Positions 1 through 9,200 of a stretch of DNA of 64,000 nt are shown one piece after another. The notes beneath the pieces were generated by a model. The model saw only the letters and a list, made by a program, of their open reading frames with translations. It ran no database searches and had not been told where the DNA came from. Source of the DNA: Galbibacter pacificus (lineage in GTDB: Bacteria > Bacteroidota > Bacteroidia > Flavobacteriales > Flavobacteriaceae); the NCBI RefSeq assembly GCF_029603165.1, contig NZ_JAQSVC010000001.1, positions 496,001-560,000 of the forward strand, in the 5' to 3' direction. Position 1 is the stretch's first letter; the number at the start of each line of letters is the position of its first letter. Made by a program: the position numbers and the translations under genes.

Positions 1-1929
1 AGCGCTACAAACCCATTGGATGTAGACCATGTAATCAATGGAATGTTGCAAAACTCCCAATGGACGGTTCCGGTTTATCCTGACGGGACTTATGGAGTCT
101 CTGCCGATGGTTCCAGCCCCTTGGTAAGGGCAAATCTTGACGGAACGGCCAAGGATTACCAAGATTATTTCTTGGGAAATTTAAAGGGCATATGGGAAAT
201 TGTGGGAGGCTTGAAGTTTACCTTACAGTACAGTCTTCGTGCCACGTTTGATAAAAGCAAGGATTTTTCAAACAAATATCAGGTACTGGACTATTATGAC
301 CCAGGTAAAGTATTGGTCAATAAGCCCATCAATAGTTTAACGGAAGGAAGGTCCGATATGCGGGAGACAACGCTGAACGGGCTTCTTAACTATACCAAAA
401 CCTTTGGGAACCATGATTTTAATGTGCTATTGGGGTATTCGGAAATTGAGAACAAGGCCTCTAATTTATCTGCCTATCGTCAGGAATTTTACAGCAATGA
501 TATTCAATCGATTTCGCAAGGGGCCAATGATGGGACAAAAGATAATTCGGGTATTGATGTGGAATGGAGTTTACGTTCTTATTTTGGTAGGCTAAACTAT
601 TCTTATATGAATAAGTATCTTTTTGAAGCCAATGTCCGGTATGATGGATCTTCACGTTTTGCAAAGGGCAATCAATACAGTACCTTTCCATCCTTTTCTA
701 CGGGTTGGAGACTATCTGAGGAGAATTTTTGGAGCGGTTTAAAAAATACGTTCAATGAATTTAAACTAAGGGGTTCTTATGGTAAATCCGGAAACCAGGC
801 GGTCGATCCCTATAGTTTCCTGGCGACATATAATTTACAGAGCTATTCATTTGGAGAGAACCCTGCCGTTGGCTATAGGCAAACAGATTTGGCCAATAGG
901 GATATTTCTTGGGAAACAACTACACAGACCGATGTGGGACTGGATTTGCAAATGCTGACAAATAGGATTACGCTATCAGTTGACTACTATCACAAAAAGA
1001 CAGAAGATATATTGTTGGAAGTTCCGGTACCGGCAACATTGGGACTGTATGCCTCGGCACAAAATATAGGCAGGGTGGACAATAAGGGATGGGAATTTAC
1101 CCTGGGCCTACGAAACAGTTTTAATGAATTTAATATAAACAGCAATTTTAATTTTTCAATCAATAACAACGAGGTAATTGATTTGGGGGGGACCGGCCCC
1201 TATATATATGGACTGTATGAAGGAAACGCATATCTAGGGGGTGCTAATGAATCCAGAGTGACTACCAGGGTAGGCCTTCCGATCCATTCATGGTGGGGGT
1301 ATAAAACCGATGGATATTTTCAAACCCAGGAAGAAGTCGCCAATTATCCCACTATTATAAGTGATGCCCAACCGGGGGATGTTAAGTTCCTTGACGAGAA
1401 CGGAGATGGAAAGATCACACCGGACGATATGGTTAATTTGGGACAGAGTTTTCCAAAATACAATTTCGGTGCCAATTTTGATTTCTCATATAAGGCATTC
1501 GCTTTAAATATCCAGTTACAGGGAGCAGCGGGCTATAAAGCCCGTGTTGGGGGAGCTTTGGCTGAAATGGGGATATGGGGAGGATTTACCCATAAGGTAA
1601 CCGGGGATTACTGGACCCCCGACAATCCGGATGCGCGATTCCCCAGACCGCTAAAATTTGACCTTAGGAATATAATAATGGCAGATAGGGACCTGCTGGA
1701 CGGAGCATACCTGCGGGTGAAAAACGTACAGTTGTCCTATAAATTGCCTGTAGCCTTCACAAGTGTATTGGGCATAAGGGATGCCAGTTTATACGTCTCG
1801 ACAACCAACCTGTTGACCTTCGCCGCTTTAAATGATTTTGATGTGGATCCTGAAGAAGTTATAGGTGGACGTGCCGAACGTTATCCACAGACTTCATTGA
1901 CTACCTTGGGTGTGAACATTAATTTTTAG
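1..1929 (+). CDS. SusC/RagA-type TonB-dependent outer-membrane receptor, 5' truncated by window
   Basis: C-terminal part of a SusC-family TonB-dependent transporter, which imports oligosaccharides or other nutrients through the outer membrane together with its SusD partner. The frame is open from base 1, so the TTG at 16 is not a real start; signal peptide, carboxypeptidase-like domain and plug lie upstream. The 640 or so residues seen are beta-barrel, with typical SusC phrases: YDGSSRFA, LRGSYGKSGNQ, a DENGDGKITPDD calcium-like loop, YWTPDNPDARFPRP, and a C-terminus ending in LGVNINF. SusD begins 32 bp after the stop, as usual in these pairs. The downstream genes suggest a riboside or ADP-ribose-like substrate; that is inference. 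Confidence 0.95.
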   Translation, partial: SATNPLDVDHVINGMLQNSQWTVPVYPDGTYGVSADGSSPLVRANLDGTAKDYQDYFLGNLKGIWEIVGGLKFTLQYSLRATFDKSKDFSNKYQVLDYYDPGKVLVNKPINSLTEGRSDMRETTLNGLLNYTKTFGNHDFNVLLGYSEIENKASNLSAYRQEFYSNDIQSISQGANDGTKDNSGIDVEWSLRSYFGRLNYSYMNKYLFEANVRYDGSSRFAKGNQYSTFPSFSTGWRLSEENFWSGLKNTFNEFKLRGSYGKSGNQAVDPYSFLATYNLQSYSFGENPAVGYRQTDLANRDISWETTTQTDVGLDLQMLTNRITLSVDYYHKKTEDILLEVPVPATLGLYASAQNIGRVDNKGWEFTLGLRNSFNEFNINSNFNFSINNNEVIDLGGTGPYIYGLYEGNAYLGGANESRVTTRVGLPIHSWWGYKTDGYFQTQEEVANYPTIISDAQPGDVKFLDENGDGKITPDDMVNLGQSFPKYNFGANFDFSYKAFALNIQLQGAAGYKARVGGALAEMGIWGGFTHKVTGDYWTPDNPDARFPRPLKFDLRNIIMADRDLLDGAYLRVKNVQLSYKLPVAFTSVLGIRDASLYVSTTNLLTFAALNDFDVDPEEVIGGRAERYPQTSLTTLGVNINF

Positions 1930-1961
1930 AGAATATTGAAAAAAACATAAACTTTACAAAA

Positions 1962-3542
1962 ATGAAAAACTTAAAATATTTCATACTGATAACCTTTATA
2001 AGTACTTCTTTTTTTAGTTGTGATGATGATTTTTTGGATACCGTCCCCAATGACAGGATTTCTTCGGAACTTTTTTGGCAGACAGATCAAGATGCTGTAT
2101 TTGCAGCCAATGCAGTATACCCATTTTTACTGCAGGATGCCTTTAGTTTTACCATGTGGGATGCCATGTCGGATATTGGGCATGTTACCCTGCAATGGCG
2201 TGATGAGTCCCTTGTTGAAAAGGGCGCGCACAACTCATCAAATGGGAAGGTGGCTTCTGAATGGGCATTTGCTTATAGAGGGATACAGGCAGCCAATATA
2301 TTCATGGGCAATGTTGAAAAAATGACCCCCCAGGATCCAGCTCTGATTGAGCGCTTAAAAGCGGAGGTCAAAGTCATTAGGGCATATTCATATATCCGGC
2401 TGGCCATATTATACGGGGACGTTCCACTTGTGGATCATGAACTGACCTTGGAAGAAAGCAGGGAATTGACACGGACCCCAGTGGAACAGGTTTGGGATTT
2501 TATTTCCGATGAACTCACTGCTTCGGCAGTGAAGCTGCCGAAGGTCCAATCAGATAAGGGTAGAATAACAAAAGGAGCTGCCTTGGCCCTTAAGGCCAGG
2601 GCAATGCTATACGCTGGTCGATATACGGAAGCTGCCCTAGCTGCTAAAGAGGTGATGGATCTTCAAGTATATAGTTTGAACGCGTCCTATAAAGATTTAT
2701 TTAGCTATCAGGCACAAAACACTACCGAGATCATATTGGACCGGCAATTTGCAAAAAATGTCAACAACAACAACATATTCAATTTAACCACGCCCAATAG
2801 TATATGGCCACAAGTAAATCAATTTGTACCCCGTAAAAGGGCCGTGGATGTATACCAGATGGCAAACGGAAAGGATATTACCGATCCCACCAGTGGCTTT
2901 GATCCATATAATCCTTATATAAACAGGGATCCACGGTTAGGTTATACAATATATACTTTGGGGGATACCTTGTTAAACGGCACAATATACAATCCCAAAC
3001 CTACTAGTGGAACCGGTGATGCCATAGGGTCATCTGAAAACTCTACCTTTTCGGGATTCAATGTTAAAAAATATTTGAACCCCGAGGATATGGCCCAACC
3101 TACCAATTGTGGTATAAACATAATTTTATTGCGTTATGCAGAGGTGCTGCTCACTTATGCCGAGGCTAAAATAGAAGCAAATGATATCGACCAAAGCGTA
3201 TTGGATGCCATTAATGAAGTACGGCAACGCCCCGATGTTAATATGCCGCCCATAACCGTTATGGGAGGCCAAGAAGAACTCAGGGAAATCGTGAGGAAAG
3301 AACGCACCGTAGAGTTGGCATTTGAAGGCCTGCGTTATTTTGACATAAGGAGATGGAGGGTTGCAGAAAACCTCACTGGGATTATCAGGGGGATGACTTA
3401 TGAGAACAATAGCGGGGAGCTGGTGACCATAGCGTTAACGGGCTTTGACATTGCATTTGATAAGGAACGCGATTATTTATGGCCTATTCCCAATGATGAA
3501 AGGGTACTGAACCCCAATTTGACCCAAAACCCTGGTTGGTAA
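1962..3542 (+). CDS. SusD/RagB family nutrient-binding outer-membrane lipoprotein
   Basis: SusD-like lipoprotein, the lid of the SusC channel, exposed at the cell surface. The N-terminus is a lipoprotein signal with Cys20 in SFFSC followed by acidic residues (DDD), the usual flavobacterial surface-export signal. TPR-like helices with RAYSYIRLAILYGDVPLV (about residues 145-162), a C-terminal RYAEVLLTYAEAKIEA stretch and the terminal LWPIPNDE...NPNLTQNPGW are family hallmarks. Length (526 residues) is normal. Pairs with the truncated SusC upstream; an 80-bp gap precedes the ADP-ribosylglycohydrolase gene. Confidence 0.95.
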   Translation: MKNLKYFILITFISTSFFSCDDDFLDTVPNDRISSELFWQTDQDAVFAANAVYPFLLQDAFSFTMWDAMSDIGHVTLQWRDESLVEKGAHNSSNGKVASEWAFAYRGIQAANIFMGNVEKMTPQDPALIERLKAEVKVIRAYSYIRLAILYGDVPLVDHELTLEESRELTRTPVEQVWDFISDELTASAVKLPKVQSDKGRITKGAALALKARAMLYAGRYTEAALAAKEVMDLQVYSLNASYKDLFSYQAQNTTEIILDRQFAKNVNNNNIFNLTTPNSIWPQVNQFVPRKRAVDVYQMANGKDITDPTSGFDPYNPYINRDPRLGYTIYTLGDTLLNGTIYNPKPTSGTGDAIGSSENSTFSGFNVKKYLNPEDMAQPTNCGINIILLRYAEVLLTYAEAKIEANDIDQSVLDAINEVRQRPDVNMPPITVMGGQEELREIVRKERTVELAFEGLRYFDIRRWRVAENLTGIIRGMTYENNSGELVTIALTGFDIAFDKERDYLWPIPNDERVLNPNLTQNPGW

Positions 3543-3621
3543 TGGATTTTTGGCACTAAAAAACTATAATTATAAAAAAGTAAAATTTTTATAAACCGAT
3601 TATAAACTTCAAAGATATAAT

Positions 3622-5238
3622 ATGAAAACTATAAAAAAGACCAATAGCAGAATATACTCAATAATCGCTATAAGCTTATTGATGTTGAGTTGTGGCAATG
3701 AAAGTTCGAAAGCACAAGAACTGCCTTCCGTTTCGATGCCCAAAGAAATCACACTGACCAAACAAGAGCTGAAGAATAAAATAAAGGGTGGATGGGCCGG
3801 TCAGACAATCGGGGTAACCTATGGGGGGCCTGCTGAATTTCGATTTAACGGAACAATGATACAGGATTATGTCCAACTCGAATGGAATGATGATTTAATC
3901 AGCTGGTTTTATGATAACGAGCCGGGGCTGTACGATGATATTTATATGGATCTTACCTTTGTCGATGTGCTTGAAAAAAAAGGGTTGGATGCACCCATTA
4001 GTGACTTTGCAAAGGCATTCGCATACGCTGAGTACCCGTTATGGCATGCCAATCAGGCAGCACGCTATAATATTATGAACGGTATAGAGGCCCCTGCTTC
4101 AGGACATTGGAAGAACAGTATGCATGCTGATGATATCGATTTTCAGATAGAAGCTGATTTTGCAGGTCTGATGTCACCTGGGCTTCCTAATGCCGCTTCC
4201 GATATTTGTGACAGGGTAGGACACCTTATGAACTACGGTGACGGTTATTATGCCGGGGTATATGTGGCCAGTATGTATACCCTTGCATTTGTTTCGGACG
4301 ATGTGAACTTCATTGTGACCGAAGCCTTAAAGAAAATACCTTCCGAAAGCAAGTATTACCGTGCAATGCAGGACGTTATCGGATTTCATGAAAAATTTCC
4401 TGATGATTGGAAGCGTTCCTGGTTTGAAATAGAAAGGAGTAAATGGGCCCAGGACCTGCACTGCCCCGATGGTATTTTTTCACCTTTTAATATTGATGCC
4501 ACCGTGAATTCAGCTTATGTTCTATTGGGACTCTTGTACGGCAAGGGGGATATTGCAAAATCTATGGAGATAGCTACCAGGGCAGGCCAGGATGCCGATT
4601 GTAATCCTTCGACCGTTGCCGGGATTTTAGGGACCATGGTCGGATATGACCATATACCGGATAAATGGTTAAAGGGACTAAAGAAGGTAGAGGACAGGGA
4701 TTTTAAATATACAACGATTTCGTTGAACGATGTTTACGAACTTAGTTATAAACATGCCCTGGAGGTTATTGAAAGAAATAATGGTAAAATTGGTAATGAC
4801 GAGATACAAATAATTTGTCAATCCCCTAAAACGCTTCCCTTAGAAGTTGCTTACCCCAATATTGAACCTACAGGAAACCTAAAGAGATCACGGGGTTCAC
4901 TCTTTACGATTAATGACAATAAAGAGCATAGTATCGAATTTAGCGGTACGGGAATCGTTATAAAAGGCGGGATTGCCGGATTAAGCTTTTCCGGAAGCAG
5001 TGAACCTTTTGAAAATTATATCTATGAACTGGAGGTCAATCTGGACGGAAAGGTGGATAAGGTGATGAAACTTCCGGTTGATTACAAAAAGCGATCCGCA
5101 GAACTTTATTGGAACATGGAACTGCCAAAAGGGGACCATGTAATTAAATTAAAGTGGTTGAACCCTATGGAGCAAGGAAAGATAACCATCAATGAGTATG
5201 TGGCTTTTTCAGGCCAAAAAAACACAAATCATAATTAA
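3622..5238 (+). CDS. Exported ADP-ribosylglycohydrolase-family lipoprotein
   Basis: Family enzymes hydrolyse ADP-ribosyl or related N/O-ribosyl bonds using a dinuclear metal site. A lipoprotein signal ends at Cys24 (LLMLSC), so it acts in the periplasm or at the outer membrane, not on cytosolic ADP-ribosylated proteins. Metal-binding acidic clusters are visible: DD at 105-106 with D110 in the N-terminal half, and GQDADC (322-327), the counterpart of the family's G-x-DAD-T motif with Cys in place of Thr. After about residue 395 comes an extra beta-rich domain, possibly sugar-binding. Ribokinase follows, so released ribose is the likely product. The exact substrate (ADP-ribose, NAD, nucleosides or another riboside) cannot be read from sequence. 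Confidence 0.85.
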   Translation: MKTIKKTNSRIYSIIAISLLMLSCGNESSKAQELPSVSMPKEITLTKQELKNKIKGGWAGQTIGVTYGGPAEFRFNGTMIQDYVQLEWNDDLISWFYDNEPGLYDDIYMDLTFVDVLEKKGLDAPISDFAKAFAYAEYPLWHANQAARYNIMNGIEAPASGHWKNSMHADDIDFQIEADFAGLMSPGLPNAASDICDRVGHLMNYGDGYYAGVYVASMYTLAFVSDDVNFIVTEALKKIPSESKYYRAMQDVIGFHEKFPDDWKRSWFEIERSKWAQDLHCPDGIFSPFNIDATVNSAYVLLGLLYGKGDIAKSMEIATRAGQDADCNPSTVAGILGTMVGYDHIPDKWLKGLKKVEDRDFKYTTISLNDVYELSYKHALEVIERNNGKIGNDEIQIICQSPKTLPLEVAYPNIEPTGNLKRSRGSLFTINDNKEHSIEFSGTGIVIKGGIAGLSFSGSSEPFENYIYELEVNLDGKVDKVMKLPVDYKKRSAELYWNMELPKGDHVIKLKWLNPMEQGKITINEYVAFSGQKNTNHN

Positions 5239-5322
5239 GGGAACCGTGCTTGTACAAGGCCGTTTTCTTTATGAAAAATGCTTGGAAAAATTTAAATGAA
5301 GTCAAATTATTAAGAATTATTG

Positions 5323-6267
5323 ATGAGTAAAATAGTAGTAATTGGAAGCTCCAATACTGATTTAATATCGAAAATGGAGCACTTTCCAATCCCCGGTGAG
5401 ACCATAGAAGGAGAATCCTTTTTTCAGACCATGGGAGGAAAAGGGGCCAATCAGGCCCTGGCAGCACATAAACTGGGAGGAAATGTACAGTTTGTAACCT
5501 CTTTGGGAAAAGATTCAAACGGAAAGAGTACTATGAAGTATTATAAACGGGCACAGCTGGATGTGTCTTTATCTTTGGTTACGGATGAAATCCCCTCGGG
5601 CACGGCTATGATATGGGTCGATGGGAAAGGTGAAAATAGTATTGTCATAAATTCAGGAGCCAATAAAATGCTTTCCAGCACCTATATCGATAAGATACAA
5701 AAGGTTATAGCCGAGGCATATATGGTCGTCTTACAACTTGAAATTCCCTATGAGACCGTAAAGAGAGTTTGTGAAATAGCCTCTCGAAACAAAACGAAAA
5801 TATTTTTTAATCCAGCTCCTGCGCAAAGAATTGATGCAGAGATTATAAAGATGACCGATATTCTCGTGGTCAATGAAACAGAGGCCAGAATTATTTCCGG
5901 TGAAAAATCCGGAAAATTAGAACAAGATGAAATGATTGATAGACTGAGGGCCATGGGTGCAAAAACAGTTATATTGACCTTGGGAAAAAAGGGAAGTATT
6001 TTTAAGGATGGCCGAACCGTAATATCCGTACCTGCCTTTTCGGTAAATGCGGTGGATAGTACTGCAGCCGGAGATGTTTTTTGCGGTGCCATAGCAGCAG
6101 AACTCTCCAAAGGAAGCTCATGGGAGAATGCCCTTGAGTTTGCGACGGCAGCATCTGCCATATCGGTGACTAAGATGGGGGCACAACCTTCCATCCCAAC
6201 GGAAAAAGAAGTGTTGGAGTTTTTAAAAAGCAACACCTTAAGAATTAAGGTCAAGGCTGATTTATAA
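5323..6267 (+). CDS. rbsK: Ribokinase (PfkB family)
   Basis: Phosphorylates ribose to ribose-5-phosphate in the cytoplasm. From the chosen ATG (one codon after an alternative TTG at 5320) the protein is 314 residues, the usual ribokinase size. Seen: N-terminal VVIGSSNTD, the GGKGANQA sugar/anion signature (38-45), FNPAPA (162-167), VNETEA (183-188) and the PfkB motif VDSTAAGDVF with catalytic base Asp251. Other PfkB sugar kinases (deoxyribokinase, fructokinase) are possible, but the GGKGAN plus NETEA combination favours ribokinase. It sits between the ADP-ribosylglycohydrolase and a sugar permease, probably in one transcript. Confidence 0.88.
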   Translation: MSKIVVIGSSNTDLISKMEHFPIPGETIEGESFFQTMGGKGANQALAAHKLGGNVQFVTSLGKDSNGKSTMKYYKRAQLDVSLSLVTDEIPSGTAMIWVDGKGENSIVINSGANKMLSSTYIDKIQKVIAEAYMVVLQLEIPYETVKRVCEIASRNKTKIFFNPAPAQRIDAEIIKMTDILVVNETEARIISGEKSGKLEQDEMIDRLRAMGAKTVILTLGKKGSIFKDGRTVISVPAFSVNAVDSTAAGDVFCGAIAAELSKGSSWENALEFATAASAISVTKMGAQPSIPTEKEVLEFLKSNTLRIKVKADL

Positions 6268-6292
6268 AAATAAACCTAAAATATAAACCATT

Positions 6293-7297
6293 ATGTATAT
6301 AGTAGATAATTATCTGGCAGCCATCGTTTTTTGTTTTATCACCATGTTGTGTTGGGGTTCCTGGGGGAATACCCAAAAACTTTCCAGCAAAGAATGGCCA
6401 TTTCAGCTTTTTTATTGGGATTATGCTTTAGGGGTATTTTTAATGACAGTGGCAATTGCATTTACAATGGGTTCGATGGGAGATCAGGGAAGAAGTTTTA
6501 TTCCGGACTTGCAACAAGCCGATGGGCGCTATATTTTTTATGCACTTTTAGGAGGGGTTATTTTTAACCTGGCTAATTTACTCTTGGTCATCGCCATTGA
6601 TATTGCGGGAATGGCCATTGCCTTTCCGATAGGAATTGGCCTGGCGCTTGTCCTGGGAGTCGTCACTAATTATATAGATAATCCGGAAGGAAACCCATGG
6701 CTACTCTCTTCAGGAGTGCTTTTTGTGGTCTTTGCAATTGTTTTGGATGCCATGGCCTACAGGCAGATTTTGGAAAAAGTCAAAAGTGATTCCAGAAAAG
6801 GAATTATTATCTCTTTGTTGGCAGGGATTGCCATGGGATTCTTTTATAAATATGTTGCACTTTCCATGTCCATGGATTTTGTAACTCCTGAGGCCGGAAA
6901 GCTTACTCCTTATAGTGCTTTGGTTATATTTTCCGTTGGACTATTCTTATCGAACTTTGCTTTTAATACCATAAATATGTACCGCCCCATTTCTGGAACC
7001 CCTGTTACGTATAAAGATTACTTTGTACAAGGATCGACAAAGCTTCATATCATAGGAATCCTTGGGGGCGCTATATGGGGGCTGGGGATGTCTTTTAATA
7101 TTATCGCTTCGGAACAAGCTGGTCCTGCCATTGCCTATGGTCTTGGGCAGGGGGCTACCATGGTAGCGGCATTATGGGGGGTTTTTATATGGAAAGAATT
7201 AAAAGGGCTCCCGAAATCTAAAAACTGGTTATTGATATTAATGTTTACCTTTTTCGTAATCGGAATAGGATTGATTATTTATTCAAAAGAAATATAA
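6293..7297 (+). CDS. GRP/RhaT-like sugar permease, about 10 membrane helices
   Basis: A 334-residue integral inner-membrane protein of the drug/metabolite-transporter superfamily, resembling the glucose/ribose porter group. Hydrophobic helices run the whole length, starting with YLAAIVFCFITMLCWGSWGN, a typical N-terminus for this group, with repeated glycine-rich helices (GLALVLGVV, GGAIWGLGMS, GLGQGATMVAALWGVFIWKE). Starting 25 bp after ribokinase, it most likely imports ribose or a riboside from the periplasm. Substrate assignment rests on context only. A strong hairpin terminator lies about 50 bp after the stop and closes the operon. Confidence 0.8.
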   Translation: MYIVDNYLAAIVFCFITMLCWGSWGNTQKLSSKEWPFQLFYWDYALGVFLMTVAIAFTMGSMGDQGRSFIPDLQQADGRYIFYALLGGVIFNLANLLLVIAIDIAGMAIAFPIGIGLALVLGVVTNYIDNPEGNPWLLSSGVLFVVFAIVLDAMAYRQILEKVKSDSRKGIIISLLAGIAMGFFYKYVALSMSMDFVTPEAGKLTPYSALVIFSVGLFLSNFAFNTINMYRPISGTPVTYKDYFVQGSTKLHIIGILGGAIWGLGMSFNIIASEQAGPAIAYGLGQGATMVAALWGVFIWKELKGLPKSKNWLLILMFTFFVIGIGLIIYSKEI

Positions 7298-7346
7298 ACT
7301 AAAAATTCATTTGATTTTTTAGAGTTGTATTAGTTAGCTTTATGTT

Positions 7347-7385
7347 AAAGAGGCGGCCTTTATAGAAGGCGGCCTCTTTTGTTTT
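7347..7385 (+). terminator. Rho-independent terminator of the riboside operon
   Basis: Stem AAAGAGGC-G-GCC (7347-7358) pairs with GGC-G-GCCTCTTT (7368-7379), with one internal G-G mismatch and a 9-nt loop, followed by a T-rich tract TTTTGTTTT. Confidence 0.85.
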
Positions 7386-7556
7386 GCAATATGTTGAAGC
7401 CTTCCATATAGTAGGATGTACTAGCCAAATAGTCTCCCGAGTCCCAAGGTTTTTTTTAGGCAATGATCGTTTTTTTTCACTCCATAGGACAGGAGGTGGC
7501 AGAATCAACCCTTTTGTTAGTCGTTTTCACACCTCTAAGTTACCAATATTTACTTT

Positions 7557-7564
7557 TATCTTTG
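7557..7564 (+). promoter_or_regulatory. Candidate Bacteroidota -7 promoter element
   Basis: TATCTTTG fits the Bacteroidota consensus TAnnTTTG and lies 40 bp upstream of the next start codon. No good TTTG -33 element is seen at the expected spacing, so support is moderate. Confidence 0.45.
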
Positions 7565-7604
7565 GATAGGCATTAAATTCAACTAAAGAAAAGAGGCATC
7601 TAAA

Positions 7605-7895
7605 ATGAAAATATTAAAGACATGCGATAAGGGACATAAATTTTATAAAAGCTCAGATTGCCCCACTTGTCCAATTTGCGAGGCTGAAAGAAAACCTAAA
7701 GATGGGTTTCTTTCACTTCTTTCAGCCCCGGCGAGAAGGGCATTAGAGAATAACAATATTGCCACTTTGGAAGAGCTTGCAAATCATTCAGAAAAAGAGA
7801 TACTCAGTTTTCACGGGTTGGGGAAAAGTTCTATCCCGATATTGAAAAATGCCATGAAAGAACAAGGCCTGTCATTTAAAGGTGCAGAAGGATAG
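7605..7895 (+). CDS. Small RNA polymerase alpha C-terminal-domain-like protein with zinc-ribbon-like N-terminus
   Basis: A 96-residue soluble protein. The N-terminus has a possible zinc site: C7, H11, then C19-x2-C22-x2-C25. From about residue 36 the sequence SAPARRALENNNIATLEELANHSEKEILSFHGLG...ILKNAM is the helix-hairpin-helix fold of the RNA polymerase alpha-CTD, which binds UP-element DNA or activators. It is far too short to be RpoA; stand-alone alpha-CTD-like proteins occur in flavobacteria and their role is unknown to me. Likely monocistronic with its own promoter. DNA or protein binding is inference. Confidence 0.75.
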   Translation: MKILKTCDKGHKFYKSSDCPTCPICEAERKPKDGFLSLLSAPARRALENNNIATLEELANHSEKEILSFHGLGKSSIPILKNAMKEQGLSFKGAEG

Positions 7896-7964
7896 CAATT
7901 TTTAGCTACAATGGATTGAGCATATGGCATATCAAAAATAAAATTGGATTAAAAAGATTTTAAG

Positions 7965-8561
7965 ATGAGAAAAATAACTGTTATATCCATGATTACAATG
8001 GATGGGGTCATGCAAGCTCCGGGCGGGCCTGGAGAAGATACGTCGGGTGGTTTTGAATATGGTGGCTGGGTTGCGACCTATGGCGATGAAACCTACAAAA
8101 AAATATTGCAAGAGGAACTGGAACAAAGGGCCGATTATTTACTGGGCAGAAAAACATTTGAGATTTGGGAGGGGTACTGGCCTGAACATAGCGATTTTTG
8201 GCCAGGTATCAATGAGGGTACAAAATATGTTTTATCCAATACCAGAGGAGACTCACATTGGAAAAATACCGATTTTATAAAAAGTATAGCAGCTATTAAA
8301 AAACTTAAAAACTCGCATGGACCGGATATTCAGGTTTGGGGTAGTAGCAAACTCGTTCAGCTATTACTTAAGAATGACTTGGTGGACGAACTTTGGCTTA
8401 AAATTTTTCCATTGACATTGGGTACGGGGAAGAAACTGTATGGCGATGGAACCGTGCCAGCCGCATTTGCATTAACAGAAAGCACCATTACTTCAAAAGG
8501 AGTATTTATAGCTAAATATGAGCGTGCCGGTAAAGTTGGTACCGGTAGTGTGAAGGTCTGA
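7965..8561 (+). CDS. Dihydrofolate reductase family (RibD C-terminal-like) protein
   Basis: A 198-residue cytoplasmic protein of the RibD-C/DHFR-like fold, NAD(P)H-dependent reductases of mostly unknown substrate. Typical motifs: ITVISMITMDGVMQAPGG (N-terminal strand and loop), YLLGRKTFEIWEGYWP, YVLSNTRGD, the nucleotide-binding IQVWGSSKLVQLLLKNDLVDELWLKIFPLTLGTGKKLYGDG, and a C-terminal GVFIAKYER. It is not classical FolA. The first gene of a run of small accessory genes on the plus strand, 69 bp from its upstream neighbour. Confidence 0.85.
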   Translation: MRKITVISMITMDGVMQAPGGPGEDTSGGFEYGGWVATYGDETYKKILQEELEQRADYLLGRKTFEIWEGYWPEHSDFWPGINEGTKYVLSNTRGDSHWKNTDFIKSIAAIKKLKNSHGPDIQVWGSSKLVQLLLKNDLVDELWLKIFPLTLGTGKKLYGDGTVPAAFALTESTITSKGVFIAKYERAGKVGTGSVKV

Positions 8562-8679
8562 AAATAAGTAAAATTTTTCAGCTGCCATATTGGGAATTAC
8601 TATATAACCATAAAAAGGGCAGAATCTTATATTTTAAAGATTGTTGGTTTTTATTAATATAAACTTAAATAAAGAACCT

Positions 8680-9156
8680 ATGAAGTTTAACATAGTTATA
8701 GCTATAAACCTAATATTGTCAATGTTGGTTACCGGTGTTTTCTGGGGTACATGGTTTACATTGACCCGCTCTATAGACCAATTTTCAGCAGCAGAATTTA
8801 TACATATTGGCAAGGTCATAATTGCGAATGTTGCCAATCCCATGAAAATACTAATGCCGCTGACCATTTTATGGTTAATTGTTCTAACTGGCATGAAATA
8901 CCCTACAAAGGGCAAGGATTTTTATTTGTTTTTTGGTTCGCTGTTGTTAATGATAACTACTTTATTGATAACTTTATTGGTTGAAGTTCCTATTGATGAT
9001 GAAATTAAGACTTGGACAGTGAACAATATTCTCAATAATTGGGAATCCATTCGTGAAAAGTGGGCATGGTATCATGGACTGCGTACCGTAACCTCAATTT
9101 TTTCATTTGTTGTGCTATGTGTAGGCTCGGTTTTATGTAATAAAAGGCCTGTTTAA
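8680..9156 (+). CDS. DUF1772/anthrone oxygenase-like membrane protein
   Basis: A 158-residue membrane protein with four predicted helices: an N-terminal helix with GVFWGTWFTLTR, a second around MKILMPLTILWLIVLTG, a third FLFFGSLLLMITTLLITLL, and a last in VTSIFSFVVLCVGSVL. The segment VPIDDEIKTWTV, then W-x-WYHGLRTV, fits the DUF1772 family, in which the Pro/Asn-rich loop and W..H.R motif are typical. The ATG at 8680 is chosen over a TTG at 8641 because the added residues are unlike the family. Function unknown. Confidence 0.7.
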   Translation: MKFNIVIAINLILSMLVTGVFWGTWFTLTRSIDQFSAAEFIHIGKVIIANVANPMKILMPLTILWLIVLTGMKYPTKGKDFYLFFGSLLLMITTLLITLLVEVPIDDEIKTWTVNNILNNWESIREKWAWYHGLRTVTSIFSFVVLCVGSVLCNKRPV

Positions 9157-9200
9157 ATTCAACAGCTAGTGGGTTCTTTTTAAAGCGTTTAATTTTTCAT

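Larger units (their letters stand above)
7298..7604. other. Intergenic region with terminator and candidate promoter
   Basis: About 307 bp without a convincing gene. It holds the terminator of the upstream operon and, near its right end, a -7-type promoter box for the small RpoA-CTD-like gene. A 61-codon frame at 7384-7569 looks like chance: it begins inside the terminator T tract and matches nothing I know. Confidence 0.6.

Noticed and set aside
5748-6254. Long antisense frame (168 codons) opposite ribokinase
   Set aside because: Fully inside a well-supported gene; a shadow of its codon pattern.
5323-6267. Ribokinase gene as the missing GlcNAc kinase
   Set aside because: It lies in a different operon over 20 kb away and carries ribokinase-type motifs; GlcNAc kinases of Bacteroidota are usually of another fold.
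7384-7569. 61-codon frame in the gap after the sugar permease
   Set aside because: It begins in the terminator T tract, has no recognisable features, and its end overlaps the likely promoter of the next gene.
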